64,000 nt of DNA from Paenibacillus silagei (GCF_017874735.1 NZ_JAGGLV010000029.1:1-64000), one strand, 5' to 3'; shown: positions 33,614 through 43,366, counted from the stretch's first letter. Notes: a model not told the origin generated them from the letters alone. Numbers and translations are program-made.

Positions 33614-35842
33614 CTACTCCCCGCTGCCCGCCGCCTCGCGCGGCTGGCGCATCGTCAGGCTGACGCGGCCCTTCTTCACATCCACGCCGAGTACCCATAC
33701 GGTGACATTGTCGCCGACGGAGACCACGTCCATCGGATGCTTCACATAGCTGCCGCTAAGCTGGGAGATATGGACCAGCCCGTCGTTCTTGATCCCGATG
33801 TCGACGAAGGCACCGAAGTCGATTACGTTGCGCACCGTGCCCTGCATCTCCATGCCGGGCAGCAGGTCTTCCATCTTCAGCACATCCTTGCGGAAGATGG
33901 GCAGCGGCAGCTCCTCACGCGGGTCGCGGCCCGGGCGCTGAAGACTCTCCAGGATGTCGCGCAGCGTAGGCACGCCCACCGCAAGCTTCACCGCTAGCTC
34001 CTCCGCATCCTGAGCACTTAGCTGCTCTGCAACCTCCTTGCTGCCGAGCTGCTTCACATCCAGCCCCAGCTCGCGGAACAACTTGTCGACCACCGCGTAG
34101 GATTCCGGGTGGATCGGCGTGCGGTCCAGCGTATTGTCCCCTCCGGGGATACGCAGGAACCCGATGCACTGCTCGTAGGATTTCGCGCCCAGGCGCGGCA
34201 CCTTCTGCAGTGCCTTGCGCGTAGTGAACTTGCCGTTCTCCTCGCGGAACTTCACAATATTCTTGGCAATCGTCGTATTCACTCCTGCCACATAGGAGAG
34301 CAGCGAGGCCGAAGCGGTATTCACGTCGACGCCGACATGGTTAACCGCCGACTCCACGACGCCCCTCAGGCTCTCTTCCAGATGCTTCTGCGATACATCG
34401 TGCTGGTACTGCCCGACACCGATGGCCTTCGGATCAATCTTGACCAGCTCCGCAAGCGGGTCCTGCACGCGGCGGGCGATGGAGGCGGCGCTGCGCTCCG
34501 CCACATCCAGATCCGGGAACTCCTCCTGCGCCAGCTTGGAGGCCGAATACACACTGGCCCCTGCCTCGTTAACGATCAGGTAGGCCAGATCAGGATCGCC
34601 GACCTCGGCAATGACCTCGGCCGTGAACTGCTCCGTCTCCCGCGAGCCAGTGCCGTTGCCGATCACGATGAGCTGGATGCCATATTTGGCGATCAGCTCC
34701 TTGAACTTGGCCGCCGCCTCACGCTTCTTGTTGTTCGGCGGCGTCGGATACGTGACCGCTACCTCCAGCAGCTTGCCGGTATCGTCCACTACGGCCAGCT
34801 TGCAGCCGGTACGGTAGGCCGGGTCGACGCCCAGAACATGGCGTCCCTTCACCGGAGGCTGCAGCAGCAGGCTGCGCAGATTGCCCGAGAAGATGGAGAT
34901 CGCCTGCGTCTCCCCCTTCTCTGTCATCTCCCCGCGCACCTCGCGCTCAACGGAAGGGGCAATCAGCCGCTTGTAGGCATCCTCGGTCACCGCTTCCAGC
35001 AGCTCCTTGACCGGTGAAGGCCCCTTCACCAGCTTGCGGATGATGAAAGCATGAATCTTGTCCGGCACCACCTCGATGCCGACCTTGAGGATATTCTCCC
35101 GCTCCCCGCGGTTGATCGCGAGAATACGGTGCGGTGGCATCCGGTGCACAGGCTCCCGGTACGCATAATAATTCTCGTACACACTTTCCTGCTGGGCATC
35201 CTTGGCTTCGGAGACCAGAATCCCCTGACTCGCTGTATACTGGCGCACCCAGGAACGGATGGCCGGGTCATCGGCAATATTCTCGGCAATGATGTCCATC
35301 GCCCCTTGCAGCGCCAGCTCAGCACTCTCCACACCTTGGTCCGCATTGATATACTTCGCAGCCTCTTCCAGCGGAACCCCTTGGCGTCTCTGCTCCATCA
35401 CCCAATCCGCCAGCGGTTCAAGTCCCCGTTCCTTGGCGACACTGGCCCGTGTCTTGCGCTTCTGCTTGAACGGACGGTACAGATCCTCCACTTCCTGCAG
35501 CTTCACCGCCTTCATGATGCTCGCCTGCAGCTCAGGAGTTAGCTTGCCCTGCTCCTCGATGCTGCGGATTACATCCTTCTTGCGGTCACCGAGGTTACGC
35601 AGATATCCGAGCCGTTCTTCGACATCGCGGAGGACATTCTCGTCCAGCTCCCCGGTCATTTCCTTGCGGTATCTGGCGATGAACGGAATGGTGTTGCCCT
35701 CATCTAGCAGCCCCACCGTAGTTCTTACCTGCTTCAGACTGATGCCCAGCTCCTTCGCGATAGCTGCAAGTATCAGTTCCTGCTCCTGACGGGCAGCGGC
35801 ATCTTCCGCCGCCTTCGCCGCCTGATTCGTATCAACGCTCAA
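33614..35842 (-). CDS. tex: Tex-family RNA-binding transcription accessory protein
   Basis: 742 residues, usual Tex length. N-terminal helical Tex domain (IAKELGISLKQVRTTVGLLDEGNTIPFIARYRKEMTG in sequence), YqgF/RNase-H-like centre (VLGVDPAYRTGCKLAVVD), helix-hairpin-helix (LLSYVAGVNTTIAKNIV) and C-terminal S1 domain (GAFVDIGIKNDGLVHISQLS). Cytoplasmic nucleic-acid-binding factor. Monocistronic, with a repeat element just downstream. Confidence 0.96.
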   Translation of the reverse strand: MSVDTNQAAKAAEDAAARQEQELILAAIAKELGISLKQVRTTVGLLDEGNTIPFIARYRKEMTGELDENVLRDVEERLGYLRNLGDRKKDVIRSIEEQGKLTPELQASIMKAVKLQEVEDLYRPFKQKRKTRASVAKERGLEPLADWVMEQRRQGVPLEEAAKYINADQGVESAELALQGAMDIIAENIADDPAIRSWVRQYTASQGILVSEAKDAQQESVYENYYAYREPVHRMPPHRILAINRGERENILKVGIEVVPDKIHAFIIRKLVKGPSPVKELLEAVTEDAYKRLIAPSVEREVRGEMTEKGETQAISIFSGNLRSLLLQPPVKGRHVLGVDPAYRTGCKLAVVDDTGKLLEVAVTYPTPPNNKKREAAAKFKELIAKYGIQLIVIGNGTGSRETEQFTAEVIAEVGDPDLAYLIVNEAGASVYSASKLAQEEFPDLDVAERSAASIARRVQDPLAELVKIDPKAIGVGQYQHDVSQKHLEESLRGVVESAVNHVGVDVNTASASLLSYVAGVNTTIAKNIVKFREENGKFTTRKALQKVPRLGAKSYEQCIGFLRIPGGDNTLDRTPIHPESYAVVDKLFRELGLDVKQLGSKEVAEQLSAQDAEELAVKLAVGVPTLRDILESLQRPGRDPREELPLPIFRKDVLKMEDLLPGMEMQGTVRNVIDFGAFVDIGIKNDGLVHISQLSGSYVKHPMDVVSVGDNVTVWVLGVDVKKGRVSLTMRQPREAAGSGE

Positions 35843-35933
35843 GTAGATCCCTCTTTCTATACACAGTCTGAGTTCATAACTCTCTACTGAAATACTATCA
35901 CAGTTTGCCGCAGGACCAAAGTTTGTCCCTTAC

Positions 35934-35979
35934 ACAAGAAGAAGCGGCTGCACCGTCCCCACCGGGATAGCGCAGCCGC
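35934..35979 (-). terminator. Terminator of the MFS gene
   Basis: GCGGCTGC and GCAGCCGC form the stem; on the minus strand the tail is TTCTTCTTGTG. It lies just after the MFS stop at 36016. Confidence 0.65.
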
Positions 35980-36015
35980 AATCATAAGTCCCTTATTCTA
36001 TTCATGCCCCGGATA

Positions 36016-37227
36016 CTAGCGCACCGCAGTAACCTGCTTGCTTCTTCTCCGCCGGGCATAGCCAACCGACAACATGAAGCTGATGAACAAGACCAGCGCA
36101 GCCACCGCATAAGGGAAATTGATATCCAGGTCGAACAGGACCCCCGCCACAATCGGGCCGGCAATATTGCCAAGACTCGTATACGCGGAATTCATTCCCA
36201 TTACCAGGCCCTGCTGCGAATCATCTGCCATCTTGGAGAGCTGGGTGCCGACCGCCGGGCGAAGAATATCCATAGCCAGAAAAACCACAAAGGTCACAGA
36301 AACAATCGCCACGAAGCCATGCACGAACAGGGTCAGGAGAATCGACAGGCCCGCGATCAGCAGACAGGCGGAAATGACCCGGCTCTCCCCGAATTTGTTC
36401 AGAATCCAGCTGAAGGCGGTAATCTGCACCACCGCCCCGGCAATGGAGCCGAAGGTCAGAACAAACGCAATATCCTTAGGAGTGAACGCGAATTTATGAT
36501 CTACGAACAGTCCGAATACCGTCTCATAATTGGCCAGTCCGAAGGACAGCACGAATACAATAATTAATCCGAAAAAATAAGGCTCACGATACGAGCGCAT
36601 GAGCTGCATGATTAGACTATCCTTATTGCCTTTCATCATTCTCGCTTCTTCCCGCAGCTCCGCTGAACGCGATTCCGGCAGGACTAACAGGGTGATAACC
36701 GCAACAATGGCGGCTGCACCCGCAGCGACGAAGAAGGGGACGCGGATGCCAAGCTCCGCAAGATAGCCGCCGATTCCCGGACCGATGATGAAGCCGGTGG
36801 TAATGGCTGCGTTGATGAAGCCCATGCCTTGGGCCCGCTCCTCTGAGGAGGTAGTATCTGCCACATAAGCCATAACCGCAGGCATAATCATCGCGGCACC
36901 GATACCGCCAAGCATTCTGGATACGAACAGCACCCAGGAGGCATTGGCCAGACCGAACAGAAGCTCCGAGAAGGCGAATACGGCCAGCCCGCCAACAATG
37001 ATTTTTTTGCGGCCCATCTTATCCGACAGTCTTCCGGCGAAGGGCGAGACCAGCAGCTGCGTCAGCGAGAAGGCTGCCACCAGCAGTCCGACCACACTCC
37101 CGCCAATGCCCAGCTCGTTCATATAGGTAGGCATAATAGGGACAACCAGACCAATCCCCGTGAACGCCAAAAAGATATTCAACATCAGGAGCAGCATCGC
37201 TCCCCGGTTTTTTAACAGTAATGACAT
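36016..37227 (-). CDS. MFS multidrug efflux transporter (Bmr/NorA-like)
   Basis: 403 residues, twelve hydrophobic segments, motif GRLSDKMGRKKI between TM2 and TM3, and the TM5 antiporter-type motif GFIIGPGIGGYLAE. CGGAGGG precedes the ATG. Downstream of a TetR gene in the same operon, so probably an inducible drug exporter. Confidence 0.88.
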   Translation of the reverse strand: MSLLLKNRGAMLLLMLNIFLAFTGIGLVVPIMPTYMNELGIGGSVVGLLVAAFSLTQLLVSPFAGRLSDKMGRKKIIVGGLAVFAFSELLFGLANASWVLFVSRMLGGIGAAMIMPAVMAYVADTTSSEERAQGMGFINAAITTGFIIGPGIGGYLAELGIRVPFFVAAGAAAIVAVITLLVLPESRSAELREEARMMKGNKDSLIMQLMRSYREPYFFGLIIVFVLSFGLANYETVFGLFVDHKFAFTPKDIAFVLTFGSIAGAVVQITAFSWILNKFGESRVISACLLIAGLSILLTLFVHGFVAIVSVTFVVFLAMDILRPAVGTQLSKMADDSQQGLVMGMNSAYTSLGNIAGPIVAGVLFDLDINFPYAVAALVLFISFMLSVGYARRRRSKQVTAVR

Positions 37228-37294
37228 GGTGTTTCCCTCCGTATATCCAGAGCCTTGCTATATGCTCTAGTTGCAATTCATCAGTTATCTCTAT

Positions 37295-37906
37295 TCATTG
37301 CTCAATCTTCCCGGACCCAATCCCCTGAAGCAGGATCTGAATTCCCGCACGGTAGTATGCCCTGATCGTCTCCGGGGTATCGGTCTTACCTGTGATCTCA
37401 TGGACCCGGCTGATTCCCTCCAGCATAGCGCTGAGTGTGATTACATAGTTATCCAGATCACCACGGATCAAATAGCCGGAATCCATCCCCTCCTGCAGCA
37501 GCACACGGCAGGCCTCTGTTACCGATTCGAAAATATGTGAAAGGCGCTCGCTGATCTCCTTCGACAGTGTATGGGATCTGCCGTATTCCTCCAGGGCATG
37601 AATCAGCGGATTCTGGATATCCTTTGCATAGTGATCCCCCAGCGCGTATAGACGGTCCTCCGTTCCGCTAATCCCGCTCCGCAGCTCCTCCCACTCATTA
37701 AGCCACTTCTGGGTATCTACCTCCACCACGTACAGGAACAATTCATCCTTGCCCGGAAAATGGTGATACAGACTGCCCTTGCTGACCTTCGCGGCTGTGC
37801 AGACCTCATTCATGCTTACAGCGCCGTAGCCCTTTTGCGCAAATAAACTGGTGGCATGCTCTAGAATCCGGCTTTTCGTTTCTTCTCCATCTGAACGTCC
37901 CTTAAT
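37295..37906 (-). CDS. TetR family regulator with apparent ATT start
   Basis: The helix-turn-helix is VSMNEVCTAAKVSKGSLYHHFPGKDEL in sequence order. The first canonical start (ATG 37813) would fall inside it and delete helix 1. Reading upstream gives a proper TetR N-terminus (GRSDGEETKSRILEHATSLF) back to an ATT at 37904-37906. That ATT has GAGGAGGG six bases before it; no ATG, GTG or TTG exists in frame before the upstream region. I therefore propose an ATT start (203 residues). A palindrome sits over the promoter. Confidence 0.75.
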   Translation of the reverse strand: MKGRSDGEETKSRILEHATSLFAQKGYGAVSMNEVCTAAKVSKGSLYHHFPGKDELFLYVVEVDTQKWLNEWEELRSGISGTEDRLYALGDHYAKDIQNPLIHALEEYGRSHTLSKEISERLSHIFESVTEACRVLLQEGMDSGYLIRGDLDNYVITLSAMLEGISRVHEITGKTDTPETIRAYYRAGIQILLQGIGSGKIEQ

Positions 37907-37922
37907 GGTTAACCCTCCTCTA

Positions 37923-37970
37923 GACCGACCGATCGGTCCAATTATAGCACGCAGTTATGCCCTCGCACAA
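37923..37970 (-). promoter_or_regulatory. Promoter and operator of the TetR-MFS operon
   Basis: Minus strand TTGTGC (37965-37970), 18 bp, TATAAT (37941-37946). Immediately downstream is the perfect palindrome GACCGATCGGTC (37927-37938), with an extra GACC next to it. This is the classic layout for TetR autorepression. Confidence 0.7.
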
Positions 37971-38038
37971 CCCCCATCATCAACACTCATCTATCCTCGG
38001 GTATATCAATAAGTATATATCGGTTAGGCGCCAAATAA

Positions 38039-38057
38039 CCCCACTTGGTGGGGTTTT
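38039..38057 (+). terminator. Short hairpin with T-run
   Basis: CCCCAC-TTG-GTGGGG followed by TTTT. No plus-strand gene precedes it, so its use is unclear. Confidence 0.35.
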
Positions 38058-38098
38058 AGCTTCGATGACTCAGGTACTTTGCGGGGACCCCAAAGCAT

Positions 38099-38141
38099 CA
38101 AAAAAGGCAGCACCGGAGTTGATCCGGCCTGCCTTTTGTTA
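38099..38141 (-). terminator. Terminator of ndoA
   Basis: AAAGGCAG...CTGCCTTT stem with an inner CCGG/CCGG pair; on the minus strand it ends in six T. Lies 30 bp after the ndoA stop. Confidence 0.8.
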
Positions 38142-38170
38142 CGATGATTGATGTTATATCCCCGTAGGGT

Positions 38171-38521
38171 TCAGAAATCAATCAGCCCCAGGCTGATTTG
38201 CAGCGAATCATCCACCAGCTTCATGGTCTCATCGTCCAGGTGGGTGATTTTATCCGTTAAGCGTTGCTTGTCAATGGTACGAACCTGCTCCAGCAGAATC
38301 ACGGAATCCCGGTCAAAGCCATGTGCAGCCGCATCAATCTCCACATGAGTCGGCAGCTTGGCCTTCTGGATCTGGGCAGTGATAGCTGCCACAATCACAG
38401 TCGGGCTGAAACGATTGCCAATATCGTTCTGAATAATCAGTACCGGCCTTACTCCACCTTGCTCAGAACCCACAACCGGTGAAAGGTCGGCAAAAAAAAC
38501 GTCGCCGCGTTTAACAATCAA
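38171..38521 (-). CDS. ndoA: EndoA/MazF-type mRNA interferase toxin
   Basis: 116 residues, nearly full match to Bacillus EndoA in pattern: MIVKRGDVFFADLSPVVGSEQGG, RPVLIIQNDIGN, PTVIVAAITAQIQKAKLPTHV (in sequence). It cleaves mRNA at specific sites. Its antitoxin gene ends 3 bp upstream. The order ydcC-alr-ndoAI-ndoA is conserved in Bacillus. Confidence 0.96.
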   Translation of the reverse strand: MIVKRGDVFFADLSPVVGSEQGGVRPVLIIQNDIGNRFSPTVIVAAITAQIQKAKLPTHVEIDAAAHGFDRDSVILLEQVRTIDKQRLTDKITHLDDETMKLVDDSLQISLGLIDF

Positions 38522-38524
38522 TAG

Positions 38525-38818
38525 TTACACCCCGCTTACTAAGCGGCCAAGAGTACTGTCTGCATCTTCCTCAGCGAGAAAGGCCTCGCATGCCATGGTC
38601 AAATTAATCTTAGCCATTTCCATATAGCCCCGCTGCATGGACTCGCGGATGGTGCGTTTCCTCCGATCGCTCAAGTACAGCTTCATGGCCTGCCTGATCA
38701 ATTCACTACGGTTAGAGTTCTCCAGTTGAACGATCCCATCTACTTCCTGCAAGAGATGATCGGGCAAGCTGATCATGATTCTTTTGGTGTTCTGCAAATT
38801 GGCCACCTTCTCTTCCAC
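38525..38818 (-). CDS. ndoAI: EndoAI antitoxin (CopG/ribbon-helix-helix)
   Basis: About 97 residues. Ribbon-helix-helix: KRIMISLPDHLLQEVDG then NRSELIRQAMKLYL. C-terminus RGYMEMAKINLTMACEA and RLVSGV, as in Bacillus EndoAI. Start is uncertain: GTG 38818 has AGAAGG eight bases upstream; GTG 38806 is nearer the family length; a longer in-frame ATG at 38863 is unlikely. Neutralises NdoA. Confidence 0.92.
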   Translation of the reverse strand: MEEKVANLQNTKRIMISLPDHLLQEVDGIVQLENSNRSELIRQAMKLYLSDRRKRTIRESMQRGYMEMAKINLTMACEAFLAEEDADSTLGRLVSGV

Positions 38819-39017
38819 CCCCACAAACCTTCTGCCCTTGTGTTCCAGTGTTACAATATACAAGGAATTTTATACAAGGAATATATGCCGCCAGTATATC
38901 AAGTATGCTGCATCCCATTATAAACTAGAAATGGCGGTTCGTATAGACTATAAGTCACAAGCTCTATACGGTACGTTCCTTATATTCAGTTCCTGTACTA
39001 GGTATCTGGTCAGGGTA

Positions 39018-40199
39018 TTAGGCTTGCAGCAAGGGATTAACGAGGTTGGGTAGCATACCATGGCGTACATACACGCGCGGTACCCGGTGAGCCAGCATAC
39101 AGATTACTTCGTAGTGGATCGTCCCTAAATGGAGCGCCAGTTCATCTGCCGTGATCGACTCGGTGCCCTGGCGGCCGATGAGTACAACCTCTTCGCCTGC
39201 TTTGATTTGTTCCGCTTCTAGAGCGAAAGATTTCAGTGATACCATACACTGGTCCATGCAGATCGTTCCGACGACAGGAACGCGGCGTCCGCGTATTAGC
39301 ACCTCCGCTTTGCCTGTTAGCATGCGGGAATATCCGTCAGCGTACCCCACGGGGAGCGTAGCGATAACCTCATCGCCTGCCGTGAAGTACCGGGTGCCGT
39401 AGCTGATGCCTGAGTCAGGCGGCAGGGTTTTGACATATACAGCCTGCGTCTTCAGCGTCATTACCGGGTGCAAGGCCACCAGCTCACGGTTCACCTCAGC
39501 CGAGGGGTAGAATCCGTACAAGCTTATGCCTACACGCACCATGTTAATGGATAGTAGAGGTGTATCAATGGCCGTAGCGCTATTGCCCGTATGTATGATC
39601 GGGATGGTAATGTCCATATCCCGAAGCGCTTCAACCACGCTCATGAAACGTCGGTGCTGCATTAGTGTATAGCTTTTGTTGTGTTCGTCTGCTCTGGCAA
39701 AATGGGTGAACATGCCCTCCAGCTCCGCCTGTTCCACCGCATGCACCTCAGCGATGAATGCGGGCGCATCCTCCGGCAATAATCCCAGTCTGCCCATTCC
39801 GCTGTCAATCTTGATGTGTACCTTCAGCCGGTGCTCCTTCTCAACAGGAAGGGCGCTAACCGCTTCCAGTACCTCCGGTGTGAACAGTGTAACGGTAATG
39901 TTGTTCTCCCAGGCTACGGCAATGCCTTCCGGTGAAGTATAGCCCAGCACCAGGATAGGAAGTAGTATTCCCGCCTGACGCAGCTCCAATGCCTCATCGA
40001 GAAAAGCAACACTGACGTAGTCCGCTCCAAGCCGCTCCAGCTCCCGCGTCACTTCCACTGCCCCATGTCCATACGCATTTCCTTTGACGCATCCCATGAA
40101 CTTGGTCTCCTGCGGCAATACGCCGCGAAAAGCTTCGTAGTTGGCACGCAAATCATCCAGGTTAATCTCGGCTGCTGTCGGCCGATAGCTTGCCTTCAC
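39018..40199 (-). CDS. alr: Alanine racemase
   Basis: 393 residues, PLP-dependent fold-type III. The Schiff-base Lys39 is in GCVKGNAYGHG; the second catalytic base is Tyr267 in GISYGTRY; MGRLG and MVRVGISLYG are also typical. Converts L- to D-alanine for peptidoglycan. Same order as in Bacillus between ydcC and ndoAI. Confidence 0.96.
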   Translation of the reverse strand: MKASYRPTAAEINLDDLRANYEAFRGVLPQETKFMGCVKGNAYGHGAVEVTRELERLGADYVSVAFLDEALELRQAGILLPILVLGYTSPEGIAVAWENNITVTLFTPEVLEAVSALPVEKEHRLKVHIKIDSGMGRLGLLPEDAPAFIAEVHAVEQAELEGMFTHFARADEHNKSYTLMQHRRFMSVVEALRDMDITIPIIHTGNSATAIDTPLLSINMVRVGISLYGFYPSAEVNRELVALHPVMTLKTQAVYVKTLPPDSGISYGTRYFTAGDEVIATLPVGYADGYSRMLTGKAEVLIRGRRVPVVGTICMDQCMVSLKSFALEAEQIKAGEEVVLIGRQGTESITADELALHLGTIHYEVICMLAHRVPRVYVRHGMLPNLVNPLLQA

Positions 40200-40316
40200 T
40201 TCAGGTCACCTTCTTACATTGTAGTAAAACATCTCTGCCTTATTCGCACAGATCAGAAGTCTTACTGCCAATGGTAATGCTCGTGAAGGCCGCTGTCAAT
40301 GTGAGCAGATGTAGAC

Positions 40317-40372
40317 AAAAAACGGATACCGCGGGTAGAGGAATGATTCCCACCTTGCGCAGTATCCGCCCA
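40317..40372 (-). terminator. Terminator after the YdcC-like lipoprotein gene
   Basis: GCGGATAC and GTATCCG form the outer stem, with GCG and AGGTGGGAA pairing inside; on the minus strand it ends in TTTTTT. It separates ydcC from alr transcription. Confidence 0.75.
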
Positions 40373-40379
40373 CTGTTTT

Positions 40380-41462
40380 TTATTTACCCGATTGTTCCTC
40401 CATAGAAGCGGCTATTTGCATCATTTCCGTAACTGGCAGATTTGCGCTTGTTATCCGGTACTCTACACCCTCGCTCATCCAGGTCAGCGTCTGCTGCTCA
40501 TCCCCGCTAAGCAGGCCTGCCGTGAAGCCCAGATCGACCAATGTTCCGGGAGCCAGCGACACCGCACGGTCCAGCGGACGGGCTTCCATAATCGTATACT
40601 GGTAGACGCCGTCATAGCGGATCAGCACCGCATGGTCCTTGCTGCCTTCAATTTTGTTCGTGTCCTTCAGCTTCACACCGGCCGGAATGTAAGCCGGCTC
40701 AATGATCCCGAAGTCGCCCAGCTCGGCCGTAACCGGCTCACCGGCCTGTTCACCATCTTCAGAGACCACCGGATTGCCTTCTTGGTCCACTTCCGCCATC
40801 GTGTTCTCGGAAGGGCTGCCGGCCGCCATATTCTTCTGCATATCGAAGGAATCTGCTGTGAATTCCGGATCGAACTTGAAGCTGTCGAAGGTCACATTCA
40901 CCACAACCTTGGCTTCGGAATCCGATACCTGCACCTGCTTCGGCTCATAGGTCTTTTTGTTCAGCCAGATCTTCTGGCGGACCAGCGCACTGCTCTGATA
41001 GTTCGCAGCGACCTCGAACACATAATTATCCCCGTCCTCCACGAACTGCCGGTTGTTGTCGGAGACAATTCCCTTCAGCAGCGTCTGGTACAGATACACC
41101 TGACCCTGGCTGTCCGGCCAGTCGCTCTGGAAGCGGAAGCTTTTGCCCAGGCTTGGGGTAAGGACGAATACGCCCTCATCATTGCGCAGCACAATCTGCT
41201 TCACATCCTTCTGGACGTTCGACAGGCTGATCCGGTAATACGAAGGATTCTTATACCATACCTCCACCTTGTAATCCTGCGGCTGCTCCCCGGTGTACAA
41301 GGTCATCGTGCCTGAGCCCTGATAAGCTCCCTGCTTGCTCTCCAGCTTGTCAGACACTTGATTCAGATCCTTGACCACAGAGGCGGCATCCTTCTTCCCG
41401 CACCCCGCCAATACTAAGGCCACGCTCATAATGATCGCGAGTGCCCATGTTATCCGGCGCAT
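40380..41462 (-). CDS. ydcC: YdcC-like (LolA-fold) lipoprotein
   Basis: 360 residues. Lipobox LVLAGCGKK (Cys21), followed by a LolA-like beta fold (YQGSGTMTLYTGE, VEVWYKNPSYYRIS, LRNDEGVFVLTPS). Homologous to Bacillus YdcC and clostridial GerS lipoproteins, linked to envelope or spore functions. Name rests on pattern and on position upstream of alr. Confidence 0.85.
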   Translation of the reverse strand: MRRITWALAIIMSVALVLAGCGKKDAASVVKDLNQVSDKLESKQGAYQGSGTMTLYTGEQPQDYKVEVWYKNPSYYRISLSNVQKDVKQIVLRNDEGVFVLTPSLGKSFRFQSDWPDSQGQVYLYQTLLKGIVSDNNRQFVEDGDNYVFEVAANYQSSALVRQKIWLNKKTYEPKQVQVSDSEAKVVVNVTFDSFKFDPEFTADSFDMQKNMAAGSPSENTMAEVDQEGNPVVSEDGEQAGEPVTAELGDFGIIEPAYIPAGVKLKDTNKIEGSKDHAVLIRYDGVYQYTIMEARPLDRAVSLAPGTLVDLGFTAGLLSGDEQQTLTWMSEGVEYRITSANLPVTEMMQIAASMEEQSGK

Positions 41463-41659
41463 GACATCATCCCCTTAACCTGTTTTGAATGCATTGATTA
41501 GTACATGTCTATGAAGGACTTGGCCTCAATATGCAGACGGGCATGACAAGCATGAAGAGAAGTGTTATTCCAGACGAGAATCCGCTCCCGCCTCCCGGGA
41601 ATCTAACAATCTATGTATGGTTCCTCTTATTTCCTTCTATATAGTAGAAACACTATTGC

Positions 41660-41713
41660 AAAAAGCACCAGCCCGCGATCCCCGCCACGCTCCGGGGTTG
41701 CAGTCTGGTGCTC
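41660..41713 (-). terminator. Terminator of the sigma/anti-sigma operon
   Basis: AGCACCAG and CTGGTGCT stem with CCCCG/CGGGG inside, followed on the minus strand by TTTTTGC. The remaining stretch 41463-41655 shows nothing I can name. Confidence 0.75.
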
Positions 41714-41762
41714 TGATTCATCCCATGCCTCGTACCTGTTCCCTTATCCGCTGCTCAGCAGA

Positions 41763-42680
41763 TTACCAGTTAATGGATTCTGCAATCTTCAGGACCTCTG
41801 CACGGTCAAGGCCGCGGGTGCTAAGGCCGTACATCACGCCGTTCGCTTCCCAGTCCAGGCTTCTGTCACTGACCAGAACCGCATCCGTCCCCTTGATCTT
41901 CACCTGCTCCACCTTATCATCCGTTGCCATTGAAAAGGCATTCTCCTCATTGGCCAAGCGCAGCTGCATCCAGATTCGCTTATCCTTATCTTTGCTAGCG
42001 AAGAACAGTTCAACAATCTGCCCGCTTACACCCGCCTCGTCCTTATAGAACTCCCCGTGGTCAAAGGCAAAGCCCTCTGGCAGGTATTCCGGCAGCTTCA
42101 CCTTGAAGAGAGCGTATTGATCCAGCTTAACTGCCTCCTTGACGGTAAACTTCTGCTCTGAAGCTTCCTTGTCAAGCTGCTCCTGCTCGCTCAGGGTAAT
42201 CAGCTTATCCCCGTCGAAATTGACGATGGCCTCCCCGGCAGCATTGAAGATGGCTTCCGGCATGGGGTTAAACGAAGTGACGGGATTCCCCTCCTGGTCA
42301 AATATCTTGCCCTTCCAGGCATCCGGGAACTCCTTAGGGTGACTCCCGTCCATCTGAGCGACCTCAATATGTCCCAGATGGACTGAATTCAGCACACGCT
42401 CCAGCATTTCCTGTGCGAACGAGGGTCTGACGAAAGACACGCTCACCACGGCTGCCACCAGCAGAGAAGCTGCAATCATCACCGGACGTCTGATTCGTTG
42501 TTTGTTCTTCATTCTATCATCCTCCTGTTGTTTCTGAATGGAACGGCTTCTCACTTGGCGCAGAACCGCCGCCGGATCGGACTCTCGGGAGAAGTCCTGC
42601 TTTGCCAGGTATTCGCCCAGCTCGTGAAGCTCCTGAAGTTCAAACCCTTCCGCCTGTGCAGCGCTCTTCTTGTTATTCAT
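41763..42680 (-). CDS. Anti-sigma-like membrane protein with DUF4367-type domain
   Basis: 305 residues. A cytoplasmic N-terminal part (1-65) is followed by one transmembrane helix (PVMIAASLLVAAVVSVSF). The extracellular C-terminus has LPEYLPEGFAFDHGEFY and IVELFFASKD, typical of DUF4367. Its start overlaps the ECF sigma gene by ATGA, the usual sigma/anti-sigma arrangement. Confidence 0.82.
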   Translation of the reverse strand: MNNKKSAAQAEGFELQELHELGEYLAKQDFSRESDPAAVLRQVRSRSIQKQQEDDRMKNKQRIRRPVMIAASLLVAAVVSVSFVRPSFAQEMLERVLNSVHLGHIEVAQMDGSHPKEFPDAWKGKIFDQEGNPVTSFNPMPEAIFNAAGEAIVNFDGDKLITLSEQEQLDKEASEQKFTVKEAVKLDQYALFKVKLPEYLPEGFAFDHGEFYKDEAGVSGQIVELFFASKDKDKRIWMQLRLANEENAFSMATDDKVEQVKIKGTDAVLVSDRSLDWEANGVMYGLSTRGLDRAEVLKIAESINW

Positions 42681-43240
42681 AGCTCTTCCACACTCCCTAT
42701 TTCAGATTTCAGTTTTCGCATGCTGCGATAGAGAATGACTCCGACATTGCTCTCCGAGATTCCGGTAATCCGGGCAATCTCCGTATTCTTCAGATCCGCC
42801 CCGAATTTCAGAGCGATGAGGTTACGTTCCTTCGGGCTGAGCGTGTCCAGCGCATCCTGTAGCCTATCGCTGCGCTCTCTGCCGAGGATGAGCGTCTCCG
42901 GCTCTTTTTTGCCCGACACCAGCTCCCGGACACTGTCCAGTGAGAAGAAGCGCTGCCGCGCGCGGCTCCGGTAATAATCATTCACTATATTGCGGGCAAT
43001 GGCGAACAGCCACACTTCCAACGGTGCTTTCTCCGGGGAGTAGGCGGGCAGCTTGGATAGCGTCTTCTCGAACACCTGGCTGGCCAGATCCTCAGCGGTG
43101 TAACGGCAGCTCACCCGGTAGGCGATATAGTTGAATATCCGTTTATAATAGACTTCGAAAACGGCTGAAAACTCCAGCTCTGTCTCTATATGGGATGAAA
43201 CCCTGTCATGTATCAAAGGTAGCAATGCGCGCTCTTGCAT
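42677..43240 (-). CDS. ECF-type RNA polymerase sigma factor
   Basis: 187 residues. Region 2: AVFEVYYKRIFNYIAYRV and AEDLASQVFEKTL; region 4: LIALKFGADLKNTEIARITG then ESNVGVILYRSMRKL. Directs RNA polymerase to stress promoters, controlled by the coupled anti-sigma. Target regulon not determinable here. Confidence 0.92.
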   Translation of the reverse strand: MQERALLPLIHDRVSSHIETELEFSAVFEVYYKRIFNYIAYRVSCRYTAEDLASQVFEKTLSKLPAYSPEKAPLEVWLFAIARNIVNDYYRSRARQRFFSLDSVRELVSGKKEPETLILGRERSDRLQDALDTLSPKERNLIALKFGADLKNTEIARITGISESNVGVILYRSMRKLKSEIGSVEEL

Positions 43241-43335
43241 TCCTTAAGCCCTCCCTTCCAGGCTGAATTTACTTGGCCAAGTGATTTACATGAGCTAATA
43301 CGCTCTATCTATCAAATCCATTACATATGCAGACG

Positions 43336-43366
43336 TAAAAAGACAGAGGTTCGAAGCTCCTCTGCC
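43336..43366 (-). terminator. Terminator of the downstream MFS gene
   Basis: CAGAGG-AGCTTCGAA-CCTCTG stem followed on the minus strand by TCTTTTTACG. Confidence 0.75.
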
